From assembly GCA_017615125.1 (NCBI GenBank), contig JAGAAS010000101.1, positions 1 through 42,587 on the forward strand: a DNA stretch of 42,587 bases. The letters run 5' to 3'. This document shows, piece after piece, positions 33,539 through 42,504 of this stretch. The notes under the pieces are model-generated. The model did not search any database and was not told the origin of the DNA. It was given only the letters and a program-made list of their open reading frames with translations. Each line of letters opens with the position of its first letter. The first letter of the stretch is position 1. The DNA comes from Bacteroidaceae bacterium (lineage in GTDB: Bacteria; Bacteroidota; Bacteroidia; Bacteroidales; Bacteroidaceae). The translations under genes were made by a program, and so were the position numbers.

Positions 33539-34005
33539 AACTGAGCTTCCAATCCGAATCTGTGCTCGAGGGCGTTTTCCGGGCCCTCTGCGAAAAGTAT
33601 TCCAACGAGCAGGAAGAGCCTGTCATCACCGACTTCCACCTGCAGCCTGTCAGGGAGACGGGCGAGCTGAATGTCTTTGACGACGATGACACGCTCTTGT
33701 GTCACGCTACTGTTGTGGAATGGGCCGACTTTACCTGCGAAGGGGATGATGACGACGAGAATGCCTTCTACGACGAAGTGGCGAAGGACTTGCAGCGCGT
33801 CTTGAACAAGGTGAATGCCGACGGCGCGCTGGAGCGGCTGCAGGTGTGGAAGCCTTACTCCTTCGTCCTTGTCGACAGCGAGCGGGAGACACTCTCGGAG
33901 CTGCTTCTCGCAAGCGATGACACGCTCATCGTGAGTGACTCGCTCATGCAAGGGCTGGACGAAGAGCTGAACGATTTCCTTGAGCAGCTCATCGGAGATG
34001 ATTGA
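33535..34005 (+). CDS. Conserved acidic protein of unknown function
   Basis: A 156-residue, very acidic cytoplasmic protein (FDDDDTLLCHATVVEW, CEGDDDDENAFYDE, GLDEELNDFLEQLIGDD). Similar acidic proteins occur beside DUF6340-type genes in Bacteroides as I recall; no function is known. The start MKLSFQSESVLEG overlaps the upstream stop (ATGA), supporting 33535 over a longer frame from 33469. The A/T hairpin element follows it. Confidence 0.8.
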   Translation: MKLSFQSESVLEGVFRALCEKYSNEQEEPVITDFHLQPVRETGELNVFDDDDTLLCHATVVEWADFTCEGDDDDENAFYDEVAKDLQRVLNKVNADGALERLQVWKPYSFVLVDSERETLSELLLASDDTLIVSDSLMQGLDEELNDFLEQLIGDD

Positions 34006-34329
34006 CGGGAAGCCCTTCTCTTCAGCGACGGCTCGAGGCTGTTCCCACAAGCGACGATTCTCCCGATTTCCGTATGAAGAAAGAATCTCGCGAGATGAAG
34101 AAAGAATCTCGCCGTATGAAGAAAGAAAAAAATTTTTTGGAGAAGGGAAAATTTTTTTTCGAGAAGGAAAAAAGAATTATCGACAAAGAATAATTTCGCG
34201 CGGATGACGAAAGGAACCTCGAGTGCAGGCAAGCCCACATGAACCGACAGACTTAGCAGGCGCAGAGCTTTGCATAAAGAAAAACTGGAAAAGTAGGAAA
34301 CGAAAAACAAAAAACAACATAAAAGACTG
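34006..34329. other. Intergenic region before the efflux operon
   Basis: No credible gene. It contains a copy of the A/T hairpin element (34065-34190). The part 34191-34329 just before the tolC-like start should hold the operon's promoter, but I see no convincing TAnnTTTG box. Confidence 0.7.
34065..34190 (-). repeat. Dispersed A/T hairpin element with tandem 21-bp units, reverse copy
   Basis: Three 21-bp units of the form ATGAAGAAAGAATCTCGCSRK run at 34074-34094, 34095-34115 and partially from 34116; the first holds TCTCGCGAGA (34086-34095). They lead into AAGAAAGAAAAAAATTTTTT, GGAGAAGGGAAAATTTTTTT and TCGAGAAGGAAAAAAG. GAATCTCGCCGTATG is the exact reverse complement of CATACGGCGAGATTC. Confidence 0.8.
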
Positions 34330-35658
34330 ATGAAAAAGAAAATCACGATGATAGCCGTCTTCTCGCTCTTCGCAGCGATGCTTCCCGCGCAGGATGTACT
34401 GCCGGCAGCACCTTTGCGACTGACGCTTGACGACGCTATCGATATCGCTTTGGCTGAAAACCCCACCATCAAGGTTGCCGAGCAAGATGTGCAGCTGAAA
34501 GAGATGGCGAAGCAGGAGACAACGATGGGCCTGCTGCCCGAAGCAAACCTCTCCGGCTCCTACCAGCGCACCATCGAGAAACAGACAATGGTGATGAACG
34601 ACATGCGCTTCAAGGTGGGCGTAAATAACATGTACACAGGCGGACTTTCCGTCAGCCTGCCCGTCTTTGCTCCCGCACTCTACAAGAGCATGAACCTCAC
34701 GCGCACCGATGTGGAGCTGGCGATGGAGACAGCCCGCGCCTCGAAGCAGGACCTCGTCTGCCAGGTAACGAAGGCGTTCTACCAGCTGATGCTGGCGCAG
34801 GACAGCTACGCCGTGCTGCAGAAGAGCCTGGCGCAGAGCGAGGAGAACTTCCGCATCGTCTCCGCCAAGTACGACGAGGGGAAAGTGAGCGAATACGACA
34901 AGATCAGCGCCGAGGTGCAAATGCGCAACCTGAAGCCCTCCGTCATCAGCGCAGGCAATGCCGTCGAGCTGAGCAAGCTCCAGCTGAAAGTGCTGATGGG
35001 AGTGACTGCCGACGTCGACATCATCGTAGAAGGGAACCTCAAGGACTACGAAGAGCAGATGTACGCTTCTATGCTCACCCTCGACAGCTTGTCGCTGGCG
35101 CAGAACAGTTCCTTGCTCCAGATGGATCTCAACAGCCGTTTGCTGCAGAACACGCTTTCCATCCAGCAGCAGAACTTCATGCCCAACGTCGCCCTTCAGT
35201 TCAACTATATGTATACCTGTATGGCTGACAACTTCGACTTCGGGAACTACAACTGGAATCCATACTCCAACGTGTCGCTCAGCGTCAGCATACCGCTCTT
35301 CAAGTACAGCAACTTCAGTACTGTCAAGAAGACGCGCTTGCAGATGAACCAGCTTCAGCTCAATCGCGACTACGCCGAGCGCCAGCTCCGCATGCAGATG
35401 GATACCTATTTAAATAATATGGCAGCCAGCGCCGAGCAGGTAAGCTCCAACAAGGAAGCTATCGTGCAGGCGCAGAAGGGGCGCGACATTGCCCAGACAC
35501 TCTACGACGTAGGGCGCGGCACAGTGCTCGAGCTCAACAGCGCCGAGGTAGCTCTCACGCAGAGCGAGCTCACTTACAGCCAATCCGTCTTCGACTGGCT
35601 CACGGCGAAGGCAGACCTCGACAAACTGTTGGGAGTGGATTATTTCGATGAAAAATGA
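34330..35658 (+). CDS. TolC-family outer membrane efflux protein (XepC-like)
   Basis: A 442-residue outer membrane channel protein with signal peptide MKKKITMIAVFSLFAAMLPA and two outer-membrane-efflux repeats rich in coiled-coil helices (for example LTLDDAIDIALAENPTIKVAEQ and VLQKSLAQSEENFRIVSAKYD). It would form the trimeric exit duct for the MFP and RND proteins encoded next. The gene order channel, adaptor, pump, small protein matches P. gingivalis xepCAB with PG0541, as I recall. It is separated from the adaptor by only 13 bases, indicating an operon. Confidence 0.92.
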   Translation: MKKKITMIAVFSLFAAMLPAQDVLPAAPLRLTLDDAIDIALAENPTIKVAEQDVQLKEMAKQETTMGLLPEANLSGSYQRTIEKQTMVMNDMRFKVGVNNMYTGGLSVSLPVFAPALYKSMNLTRTDVELAMETARASKQDLVCQVTKAFYQLMLAQDSYAVLQKSLAQSEENFRIVSAKYDEGKVSEYDKISAEVQMRNLKPSVISAGNAVELSKLQLKVLMGVTADVDIIVEGNLKDYEEQMYASMLTLDSLSLAQNSSLLQMDLNSRLLQNTLSIQQQNFMPNVALQFNYMYTCMADNFDFGNYNWNPYSNVSLSVSIPLFKYSNFSTVKKTRLQMNQLQLNRDYAERQLRMQMDTYLNNMAASAEQVSSNKEAIVQAQKGRDIAQTLYDVGRGTVLELNSAEVALTQSELTYSQSVFDWLTAKADLDKLLGVDYFDEK

Positions 35659-35671
35659 AAATAAATAGAAT

Positions 35672-36691
35672 ATGAAGAAAAGAGACTTATTAGCTGTAGC
35701 TGTCATAGCTGCCATTTTTACCGCCTGCACGGGTGGGCAGAAAGCGCAGGATGCCAAATCCCTTGAGGGCGCCAAGCCGAAGGTGCGTCTCGCAACCGTT
35801 TACCAGAGTGCTGTCGACCAGGTGCGCGACTATACGTGTACGGTAGAGGCAGAGGTGAAGAACAACATTGCCCCTCAGGCAATGGGACGTATCAGCAAGA
35901 TCTACGTCGAAGTAGGCGATCATGTAGTCAGAGGGCAAAGGCTCGTGCAGATGGATGCCTCGTCGTTGCGCCAGCTGGAGCTGCAGATTGCCAACCAGAA
36001 AACCGATTTCGAACGAATAGAGAAGCTCTACAAGATTGGCGGCGTCAGCAAGGCTGAATACGACAACGCGAAGATGTCGCTCGACGTCAACGAGACAAGC
36101 TACGCCAACCTGAAGGAGAACACGCAGCTGCTGAGCCCCATTACGGGTATCGTTACCGCGCGAAACTACGACAACGGCGATCTTTACAGCGGCAGCCCCG
36201 TGCTTACCATCCAGCAGATACGCCCTGTAAAGCTGCTCATCAATGTCAGCGAGCAGTATTTCAGCCGAGTGAAGAAGGGCGACATCGCAACAATCCGTCT
36301 GGATGCCCTTCCCGACAAGCAGTACGTAGCATCCGTGAAGCTCGTGTATCCTACCATCAATGCTTCCACACATACTTTCCCCGTTGAGTTGAGCCTTCCC
36401 AATAGTGATGAGGCAGTACGTCCGGGAATGTTTGCCCGTGCTACACTCAACTTCGGCACAGAACAGCATGTTGTGGTTCCCGATCAGGCTATTGTCAAGC
36501 AGCCCGGAAGCGGAGAGCGCTTTGTTTATACCTATAATGCAGACGGAACCGTCAGCTATATGAAGGTGGAACTGGGCCAACGCTTGGGAGATAGCTACGA
36601 GCTGCTGAGCGGAGTACCCGATGGTGCACGCATCGTGATTGCAGGGCAAAGCAAACTCGTCGATGGTGCTGCCGTACAGGTGGTTGAATAG
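35672..36691 (+). CDS. RND efflux periplasmic adaptor, HlyD/MFP family (XepA-like)
   Basis: A 339-residue membrane-fusion lipoprotein (MKKRDLLAVAVIAAIFTAC, Cys19). The order is lipoyl-like half (RISKIYVEVGDHVVRGQRLVQMD), a short alpha-hairpin (LELQIANQKTDFERIEKLYKIGGVSKAEYDNAK), second lipoyl half (LLSPITGIVTARNYDNGDLYS), beta-barrel and membrane-proximal domains (RPGMFARATLNFG). It bridges the RND pump to the TolC-like duct in the periplasm. It lies second in the efflux operon. Confidence 0.92.
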   Translation: MKKRDLLAVAVIAAIFTACTGGQKAQDAKSLEGAKPKVRLATVYQSAVDQVRDYTCTVEAEVKNNIAPQAMGRISKIYVEVGDHVVRGQRLVQMDASSLRQLELQIANQKTDFERIEKLYKIGGVSKAEYDNAKMSLDVNETSYANLKENTQLLSPITGIVTARNYDNGDLYSGSPVLTIQQIRPVKLLINVSEQYFSRVKKGDIATIRLDALPDKQYVASVKLVYPTINASTHTFPVELSLPNSDEAVRPGMFARATLNFGTEQHVVVPDQAIVKQPGSGERFVYTYNADGTVSYMKVELGQRLGDSYELLSGVPDGARIVIAGQSKLVDGAAVQVVE

Positions 36692-36711
36692 TGTTGTTGA
36701 ATCGTTTAATC

Positions 36712-36743
36712 GCAGAATCGTTCTGTAATGACAGCTATTCTGC
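36712..36743 (+). other. Hairpin in the adaptor-pump gap
   Basis: GCAGAAT (36712-36718) pairs with ATTCTGC (36737-36743) across an 18-nt loop, within the 88-base gap between the adaptor and the pump genes. No T-tract follows, so it is more likely an RNA-processing or attenuation feature than a terminator, or simply chance. Confidence 0.35.
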
Positions 36744-36779
36744 AGTTTTCGATATTAATCTTTATCTGATTATCCGATT

Positions 36780-39700
36780 ATGAGTCTATATGAAGGCTCG
36801 GTCAAACGACCGATAATGACCTCTCTGGTCTTTACAGCCATTGTGGTGCTGGGTATCTTCTCGCTCACAAAGTTGCCCGTTAATTTGTTCCCAGATATGG
36901 ATACGAACACCATCATGGTGATGACATCCTACAGCGGAGCCTCTGCCGAGGACATCGAGCAGAACGTCACCCGCCCGCTGGAGAACACGCTCAACACGGT
37001 AGGAAACCTGAAGCACCTCACCAGCCGCTCGTCGGAGAACGTATCGCTCATCACGATGGAGTTTGAGTACGGATACGACATCGACGACCTTACCAATGAC
37101 GTGCGCGACAAGCTCGATATGGTGAAGCGCGCCTTGCCCGACGGCGCATCTGATCCTATCATCTTCAAGTTCGACTCCGAGATGATGCCTGTCATCATTC
37201 TCTCGGTGCAGGCAGATCAGAGCGTCAATGGCTTGTATAAGATTCTCGACGAGAATGTCGCTAATCCTTTGGCTCGTATCAGCGGCGTAGGTAGCGTCAG
37301 TATCGGTGGCGCCCCAGAGCGCGAGATTTACGTCTATTGCGATCCTGTGAAGCTCGAGGCATATAATCTTACCGTTGAGACTATTTCCTCTATCATCACG
37401 CAAGAAAACCGTAACGTTCCGGGAGGCTCGTTCGACGTGGGAACCGAAACCTATCCTCTTCGTGTGGAAGGGGAGTTCAACGACCCGCGCGAGATGGAGA
37501 ACATCGTAGTTGCTAGTGTGGCTGGTAGCGATATTTATCTGCGCGATGTGGCAGAGGTCGTTGATACCTTGCAAGAACGTGGGCAGATGTCGTTTACCAA
37601 CGGCGTGCGCGGAGCAACCATCATCGTTCAGAAGCAGTCGGGAGCTAATTCGGTTGAGATATGCAAGAAGGTGAAAAAGATGCTACCCGAGCTGCAGCGT
37701 AATCTGCCCAGCGACATACGCATCGGCATGATCAACGATACTTCGGAGAGCATTATGAACTCTATCGGTAGCTTGGAGGAAACGGTGTTCTTCGCTTTGC
37801 TGTTCGTCGTGCTCGTCGTCCTGTTCTTCCTTGGGCGATGGAGGGCAACGTTTGTCATTGCCATCACCATTCCTCTCTCGCTCATTGCCTCGTTTATCTA
37901 CTTGCTGCTTAGCGGCGGCTCATTGAATATCATCTCGCTCTCGTGTTTGTCCATTGCGATAGGATTGGTGGTTGACGATGCCATAGTGGTGCTTGAGAAC
38001 ACCACGACGCACATCGAGCGCGGTGCTGATCCTAAGCAGGCTGCCATCCATGCTACCAACGAGGTGGCAATCTCTGTCATTGCCTCAACGCTCACTATGC
38101 TTGCCGTGTTCCTGCCGCTCACGATGGTGAAGGGAATGGCGGGCATGATGTTCCGGCAGCTTGGCTGGATGATGTGTGTCATCCTTACCGTTTCCACGAC
38201 TAGCGCCCTTTCGTTCACGCCCATGCTCTGCTCGCAGATGCTTAAGCTGAAGAAGCGTCGCAGCGCACTCACCGAGCGGCTTTACGGCCCTATCGAGCGA
38301 TTCCTTGACCGTTTTGATATATGGTATCAGCGCCGTCTCCATTGGTGCGTGCGCCATAGGGGAATCATTATCGGCGTATGCGTGGCGATTTTCGCCCTCA
38401 GTCTTTTAACCATTAAGTCTTTGGGAACCGAGTTCTTCCCATCCAGCGACGACAGCCGTCTGACGGTAAAGGTTTGGATGCCTATCGGCACGCGCACAGA
38501 GCGCAGCCAGATGATGGCAGAGGAGCTGGCTGAGAAGTGGCGCGGCGACTTCGGCAACGAGTGCCGCATCATCAACTACACCGTAGGCCAGGCTTCCGAG
38601 GACAACACGTTCGCCTCCATGCAATCCAACGGCACGCACATCATCTCTTATAATGTTCGTCTGAAGAATCCCAGCGAGCGTAAGATGACTGCCTTCGACG
38701 TTGCAGCCATCATCCGTGCTGACCTTGGTGCGCGTCCAGAGATTGAGCGCTTCACCGTGGGCGCTGGAGGCAGCTCCGGAATGGGAGGGCAGAGTACCGT
38801 TGCTTTTGAGGTATACGGCTGGGATTTCACCGAGACCGATGCCGTTGCCAAGATGCTGCGCACGGAACTGAAGAAGGAGCCGGGCGTTGCCGAGGTTCGT
38901 ATCAGTCGCGACGAATATCAGCCCGAGTATCACGTGGAGTTCGACCGCGAGAAACTGGCTCGTCACGGGCTCAATATGTCTACTGCCGCTACCTATCTCC
39001 GCAACCGCATCAACGGCTCTACTGCTTCGTACTATCGCGAGGACGGCGAGGAGTACGACATCAAGGTCCGTTTTGCTCCCGAGTTCCGCACCTCCATCCA
39101 GGATATAGAGAACATCCTGCTCTACGGCTCCGCGGGCAACACCGTTCGCGTGAAGGATGTCGGCCAGGTTGTCGAGCGCTTCACGCCGCCTACCATCGAG
39201 CGCAAGGACCGTCAGCGCATCAACACCGTCACTGCCATCGTCGAAAGCGGCACGCCAATGAGCAAGGTCGTTGCTGCCGGCCAGCGCATCATCGAGGAGA
39301 ACGATATCCCCCTCGGAATCACCGTGGGCATCGGAGGCGACGTGGAGCAGCAGAAGGACTCCTTCTCCGACATGCTTATGCTCGGCCTGCTCATCCTCAT
39401 GCTTGTCTACATCGTGATGGCTGCCCAGTTTGAGAGCTTCTCCGACCCGTTTATCATCATGCTTAGCATACCCTTTGGCGTCGGCGGTGTGCTTGTTGCC
39501 CTCTGGCTCACCCACACCACGCTCAATCTGATGAGCGCCCTTGGCATTATTCTCCTGCTTGGTATTGTGGTGAAGAATGGTATTGTGCTTATCGACTACA
39601 TCCGCCTCTGTCGCGAGCGGGGACAGGGCGTGCTGAAGGCTGTCGTCACAGCAGGGCGCAGCCGTCTGAGGCCTGTGCTGATGACAACGCTCACTACCAT

Positions 39701-39947
39701 ACTCGGTATGGTGCCTATGGCCGTAGGGCGGGGCGAAGGCTCGGAGCTCTGGCGTCCTCTCGGTATCAGCGTCATCGGAGGTCTCACGCTTTCGACGGTG
39801 CTCACCCTCATCCTCGTGCCTGTCGTCTACAGCACGTTCGCAGGCGGGCAGATCAAACGCGCTCGTAAGAAGCACGCGCGTCAGCTTGCCCTCGATGCCT
39901 ACTGGGCCGAGAACAAGGACAAGCACATCAAGGCTGCCAAGAAATAG
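36780..39947 (+). CDS. RND-family multidrug efflux pump (XepB-like)
   Basis: A 1055-residue inner membrane pump with two repeats of six membrane helices and large periplasmic loops. It starts MSLYEGSVKRPIMTSLVFTAIV and has Asp399-Asp400 in TM4 (GLVVDDAIVVLENT), the proton-relay residues of this family. The sequence resembles HAE-type drug pumps more than heavy-metal CusA pumps. It exports substrates through the TolC-like duct; in P. gingivalis the related Xep pump exports drugs, but the substrate here is unknown. The stop is followed after 54 bases by the PG0541-family gene. Confidence 0.93.
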   Translation: MSLYEGSVKRPIMTSLVFTAIVVLGIFSLTKLPVNLFPDMDTNTIMVMTSYSGASAEDIEQNVTRPLENTLNTVGNLKHLTSRSSENVSLITMEFEYGYDIDDLTNDVRDKLDMVKRALPDGASDPIIFKFDSEMMPVIILSVQADQSVNGLYKILDENVANPLARISGVGSVSIGGAPEREIYVYCDPVKLEAYNLTVETISSIITQENRNVPGGSFDVGTETYPLRVEGEFNDPREMENIVVASVAGSDIYLRDVAEVVDTLQERGQMSFTNGVRGATIIVQKQSGANSVEICKKVKKMLPELQRNLPSDIRIGMINDTSESIMNSIGSLEETVFFALLFVVLVVLFFLGRWRATFVIAITIPLSLIASFIYLLLSGGSLNIISLSCLSIAIGLVVDDAIVVLENTTTHIERGADPKQAAIHATNEVAISVIASTLTMLAVFLPLTMVKGMAGMMFRQLGWMMCVILTVSTTSALSFTPMLCSQMLKLKKRRSALTERLYGPIERFLDRFDIWYQRRLHWCVRHRGIIIGVCVAIFALSLLTIKSLGTEFFPSSDDSRLTVKVWMPIGTRTERSQMMAEELAEKWRGDFGNECRIINYTVGQASEDNTFASMQSNGTHIISYNVRLKNPSERKMTAFDVAAIIRADLGARPEIERFTVGAGGSSGMGGQSTVAFEVYGWDFTETDAVAKMLRTELKKEPGVAEVRISRDEYQPEYHVEFDREKLARHGLNMSTAATYLRNRINGSTASYYREDGEEYDIKVRFAPEFRTSIQDIENILLYGSAGNTVRVKDVGQVVERFTPPTIERKDRQRINTVTAIVESGTPMSKVVAAGQRIIEENDIPLGITVGIGGDVEQQKDSFSDMLMLGLLILMLVYIVMAAQFESFSDPFIIMLSIPFGVGGVLVALWLTHTTLNLMSALGIILLLGIVVKNGIVLIDYIRLCRERGQGVLKAVVTAGRSRLRPVLMTTLTTILGMVPMAVGRGEGSELWRPLGISVIGGLTLSTVLTLILVPVVYSTFAGGQIKRARKKHARQLALDAYWAENKDKHIKAAKK

Positions 39948-40001
39948 CCCATCGTGCTTGTCTCGCCAACTTTTCATTGACAAATCATAATCATAGCCAT
40001 A

Positions 40002-40295
40002 ATGAAAGCGATATTCATTGTCTACGACCAAGCCTACAAGGAGCGTATCCTTGCGCTCCTCGATCATCATAGCCAGCGCGGCTTCAGCCTCTTTCCTCAG
40101 GTGCAGGGGCGCGGAAGCATCAACGGCGAGCCCCACTACGGCAGCCACGCCTGGCCTTCGATGAACAGCGCGGTCCTTACTATTGTCGACGACAGCCGCG
40201 TCGAAGCCCTCCTTGACGAACTACACGCCATCGACCTCGAGACAGAAAAGCTCGGGCTGCGTGCTTTTGTCTGGGATGTGGAAAAGACCATATAG
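40002..40295 (+). CDS. PG0541-family transporter-associated protein
   Basis: A 97-residue cytoplasmic protein, MKAIFIVYDQAYKERILALL with conserved HYGSHAWPSMNSAVLTIVDD in the middle. Homologues are encoded directly after RND efflux pumps in Bacteroidales, as PG0541 is. The strand-helix pattern looks P-II/ferredoxin-like, and conserved His residues could bind a ligand or metal, which is inference. It may sense the pump's state or regulate it. Its gap to the pump gene (54 bases) and strand support co-transcription. Confidence 0.8.
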   Translation: MKAIFIVYDQAYKERILALLDHHSQRGFSLFPQVQGRGSINGEPHYGSHAWPSMNSAVLTIVDDSRVEALLDELHAIDLETEKLGLRAFVWDVEKTI

Positions 40296-40336
40296 GCGTT
40301 GCCCTTATCCTTTTTAAATTTAAATTATCCGATACC

Positions 40337-42328
40337 ATGAAACGACACCTTTTCTTCTCCCTTTCGGCAGTCCTTGTTCTGCTGATGCTTTCCATCTCTT
40401 CCTGCAAGGAGGCAGCGGCTCCAGTTCCCTTTGCCGAAGATTTGAACCTCGACGAGCCCGCCTTTGGCAAGAGTGCCGACGGAAGCGTATATGTTGAGCC
40501 ACTCTGCTGGTGGGTAGGGATGAACACACCGCTCCAGCTCCTGGTGCATGCCGAAGGCATCGGCGACTGCTCCGTGCGCATCGAGGGCAACAGGCACGTT
40601 CGCGTGCGTGACGTGCATCCTGCCGAGAGCCCCAACTACCTTTTTGTCGATGTGGAGATAGATGCCCGCGCGGCAGCAGGCAGCATCGACCTTGTCTTCT
40701 CCCGCAACGGCAAGGAAATCTGTCGCCGTCCCTACAATCTCTACTCTCGTGCCGAAGGCTCAAAAGACCGTCAGGGCTTCACTACGGCAGACATGATCTA
40801 CCTCATCATGCCCGATCGTTTCGCTAATGGAGACCCATCCAACGATAACTCTCCGCTTGCCTCCGAGCAAGTCAACCGAGACGACTCCTTCGGGCGTCAC
40901 GGAGGCGATATTCAAGGCATCATCAACCATCTTGACTATCTCGACACGCTCGGCGTCACAGCCATCTGGTGCACGCCCCTTACCTTCGACAACGAGCCTC
41001 AGGCCTCCTTCCACGGGTATGCTGCCTCCGATTACGTGCACATCGACCCCCGCTACGGGAGCAACACCCTCTTCCGCACCTACGTCGGCGAGTGCCACAA
41101 GCGCGGAATCAAGGTGGTGATGGACTTTGTCCCCAATCATTGCGGTGCTCAGCATTGGTGGATGAAAGACTTGCCCTTCAACGACTGGATTCACCAGTTC
41201 CCCAGCTACACGAAGAGCAACTTCTGCTTCTCGCCCAACATGGACACGAATGCTTCCACGAAGGACCTCTTCTATCAGGAGAGCGGATGGTTCGACCATT
41301 CTATGCCCGACATGAACCTCGACAATCCCTTCCTCCTTCATTATTTCCAGCAGACGGCTGTCTGGTGGATTGAGTGGAGCGGAATCGACGGCATCCGCAT
41401 CGACACTTATCCCTACAACGAGAAAGTGCCTGCCTCGCAGCTCTGTCAAGCCGTTACCGACGAGTATCCCCGCTTCAACCTCGTAGGAGAGTGTTGGACG
41501 CTCAGTGTGCCCCAGCTCGCCTATTGGCAAGGAGGCAACACAAATGCCGACGGCTTCGACAGCCATCTTCCTTCCATCATGGATTTCCCCTTGCGCGACG
41601 CTATCGTCAAGGGCGTACCCGAGGACCGCGTGAACTGGGACGAGGGGATGACGCGCATCTACGACGCCCTCTCGCACGACTATGTCTATCACGACCTTAG
41701 CCACATGATGATTTTCGCTGCCAATCACGACACCGAGCGTCTCGGTTCCATCGTGCGGGCCGACGTGCAGCGCATGAAGATTATCACTACCCTGCTGGCA
41801 ACCCTGCGCGGCATCCCGCAGACGTACTACGGCGACGAGCTCATGTTCCTCAATACCGACGACCGAGGCGACAGCGCCTGGCGCCGAGAGTTCAGCGGAG
41901 GATGGAACGACGATGCCGTCAACCTCTTCTCTCCCGAGGGGCGCACGCCCGAGCAGGAGGAGCTCTACCGCTTCAACAGCCGTCTGTGGAACTGGCGCAA
42001 GACAGCCCGCGTCATCCACGAGGGGCGCACGCTCCATTTCCTCACGCGCGACAACACCTACGCCTACTTCCGCTACCTCACTCAGCCAGGCAGCACCTCC
42101 GTTTCCGACGCTGTCTTTGTCTATATCAACAATAGCGCTGACGACAAGCCTCTCCCCTGGAGCTACTACGATGAGTTCACTCCCCGCCTGCCTGGCGCGC
42201 AGCCTGCTGCCGAAGCCACAGGCACCGACGTCGTCACAGGGCAGCCCGTCACCCTCTCCGACAAAACCGTCGTGCCTGCCCGCACAGCGCTGGTGGTACA
42301 GTTCCGAGCCGACAACGAAAGGAACTGA
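40337..42328 (+). CDS. GH13 alpha-amylase-family lipoprotein, SusA/neopullulanase-like
   Basis: A 663-residue glycoside hydrolase predicted to be a lipoprotein (SISSC, Cys23). An N-terminal Ig-like domain (about 40-145; YVEPLCWWVGMNTPLQLLVH) precedes the catalytic barrel of about 150-560, starting ADMIYLIMPDRFANGDPSND. Catalytic residues are nucleophile Asp356 (GIRIDTYP), acid/base Glu385 (LVGECWT) and transition-state Asp465 (AANHDTERL). A C-terminal beta domain follows. This architecture fits SusA-type neopullulanase or cyclomaltodextrinase, which cleaves alpha-1,4-glucans in the periplasm. No SusC/SusD genes are in the window, so it may be an orphan. Confidence 0.9.
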   Translation: MKRHLFFSLSAVLVLLMLSISSCKEAAAPVPFAEDLNLDEPAFGKSADGSVYVEPLCWWVGMNTPLQLLVHAEGIGDCSVRIEGNRHVRVRDVHPAESPNYLFVDVEIDARAAAGSIDLVFSRNGKEICRRPYNLYSRAEGSKDRQGFTTADMIYLIMPDRFANGDPSNDNSPLASEQVNRDDSFGRHGGDIQGIINHLDYLDTLGVTAIWCTPLTFDNEPQASFHGYAASDYVHIDPRYGSNTLFRTYVGECHKRGIKVVMDFVPNHCGAQHWWMKDLPFNDWIHQFPSYTKSNFCFSPNMDTNASTKDLFYQESGWFDHSMPDMNLDNPFLLHYFQQTAVWWIEWSGIDGIRIDTYPYNEKVPASQLCQAVTDEYPRFNLVGECWTLSVPQLAYWQGGNTNADGFDSHLPSIMDFPLRDAIVKGVPEDRVNWDEGMTRIYDALSHDYVYHDLSHMMIFAANHDTERLGSIVRADVQRMKIITTLLATLRGIPQTYYGDELMFLNTDDRGDSAWRREFSGGWNDDAVNLFSPEGRTPEQEELYRFNSRLWNWRKTARVIHEGRTLHFLTRDNTYAYFRYLTQPGSTSVSDAVFVYINNSADDKPLPWSYYDEFTPRLPGAQPAAEATGTDVVTGQPVTLSDKTVVPARTALVVQFRADNERN

Positions 42329-42504
42329 CGTCTCCTCGTGACATCCTGAAACCTCCCTTCGATGCGGCATCTTGCCCCTCCGGAGGGAGACTTCTTTTCG
42401 CCCTTAGCGGCAATCGTTCCCAAACCGATGCGGAACAATGAAGGCGCAAAGGAAGACTTCGCAGATTCCTCGAAAAGGAAAAAACCGCTATTCCTTTTCC
42501 GCGC

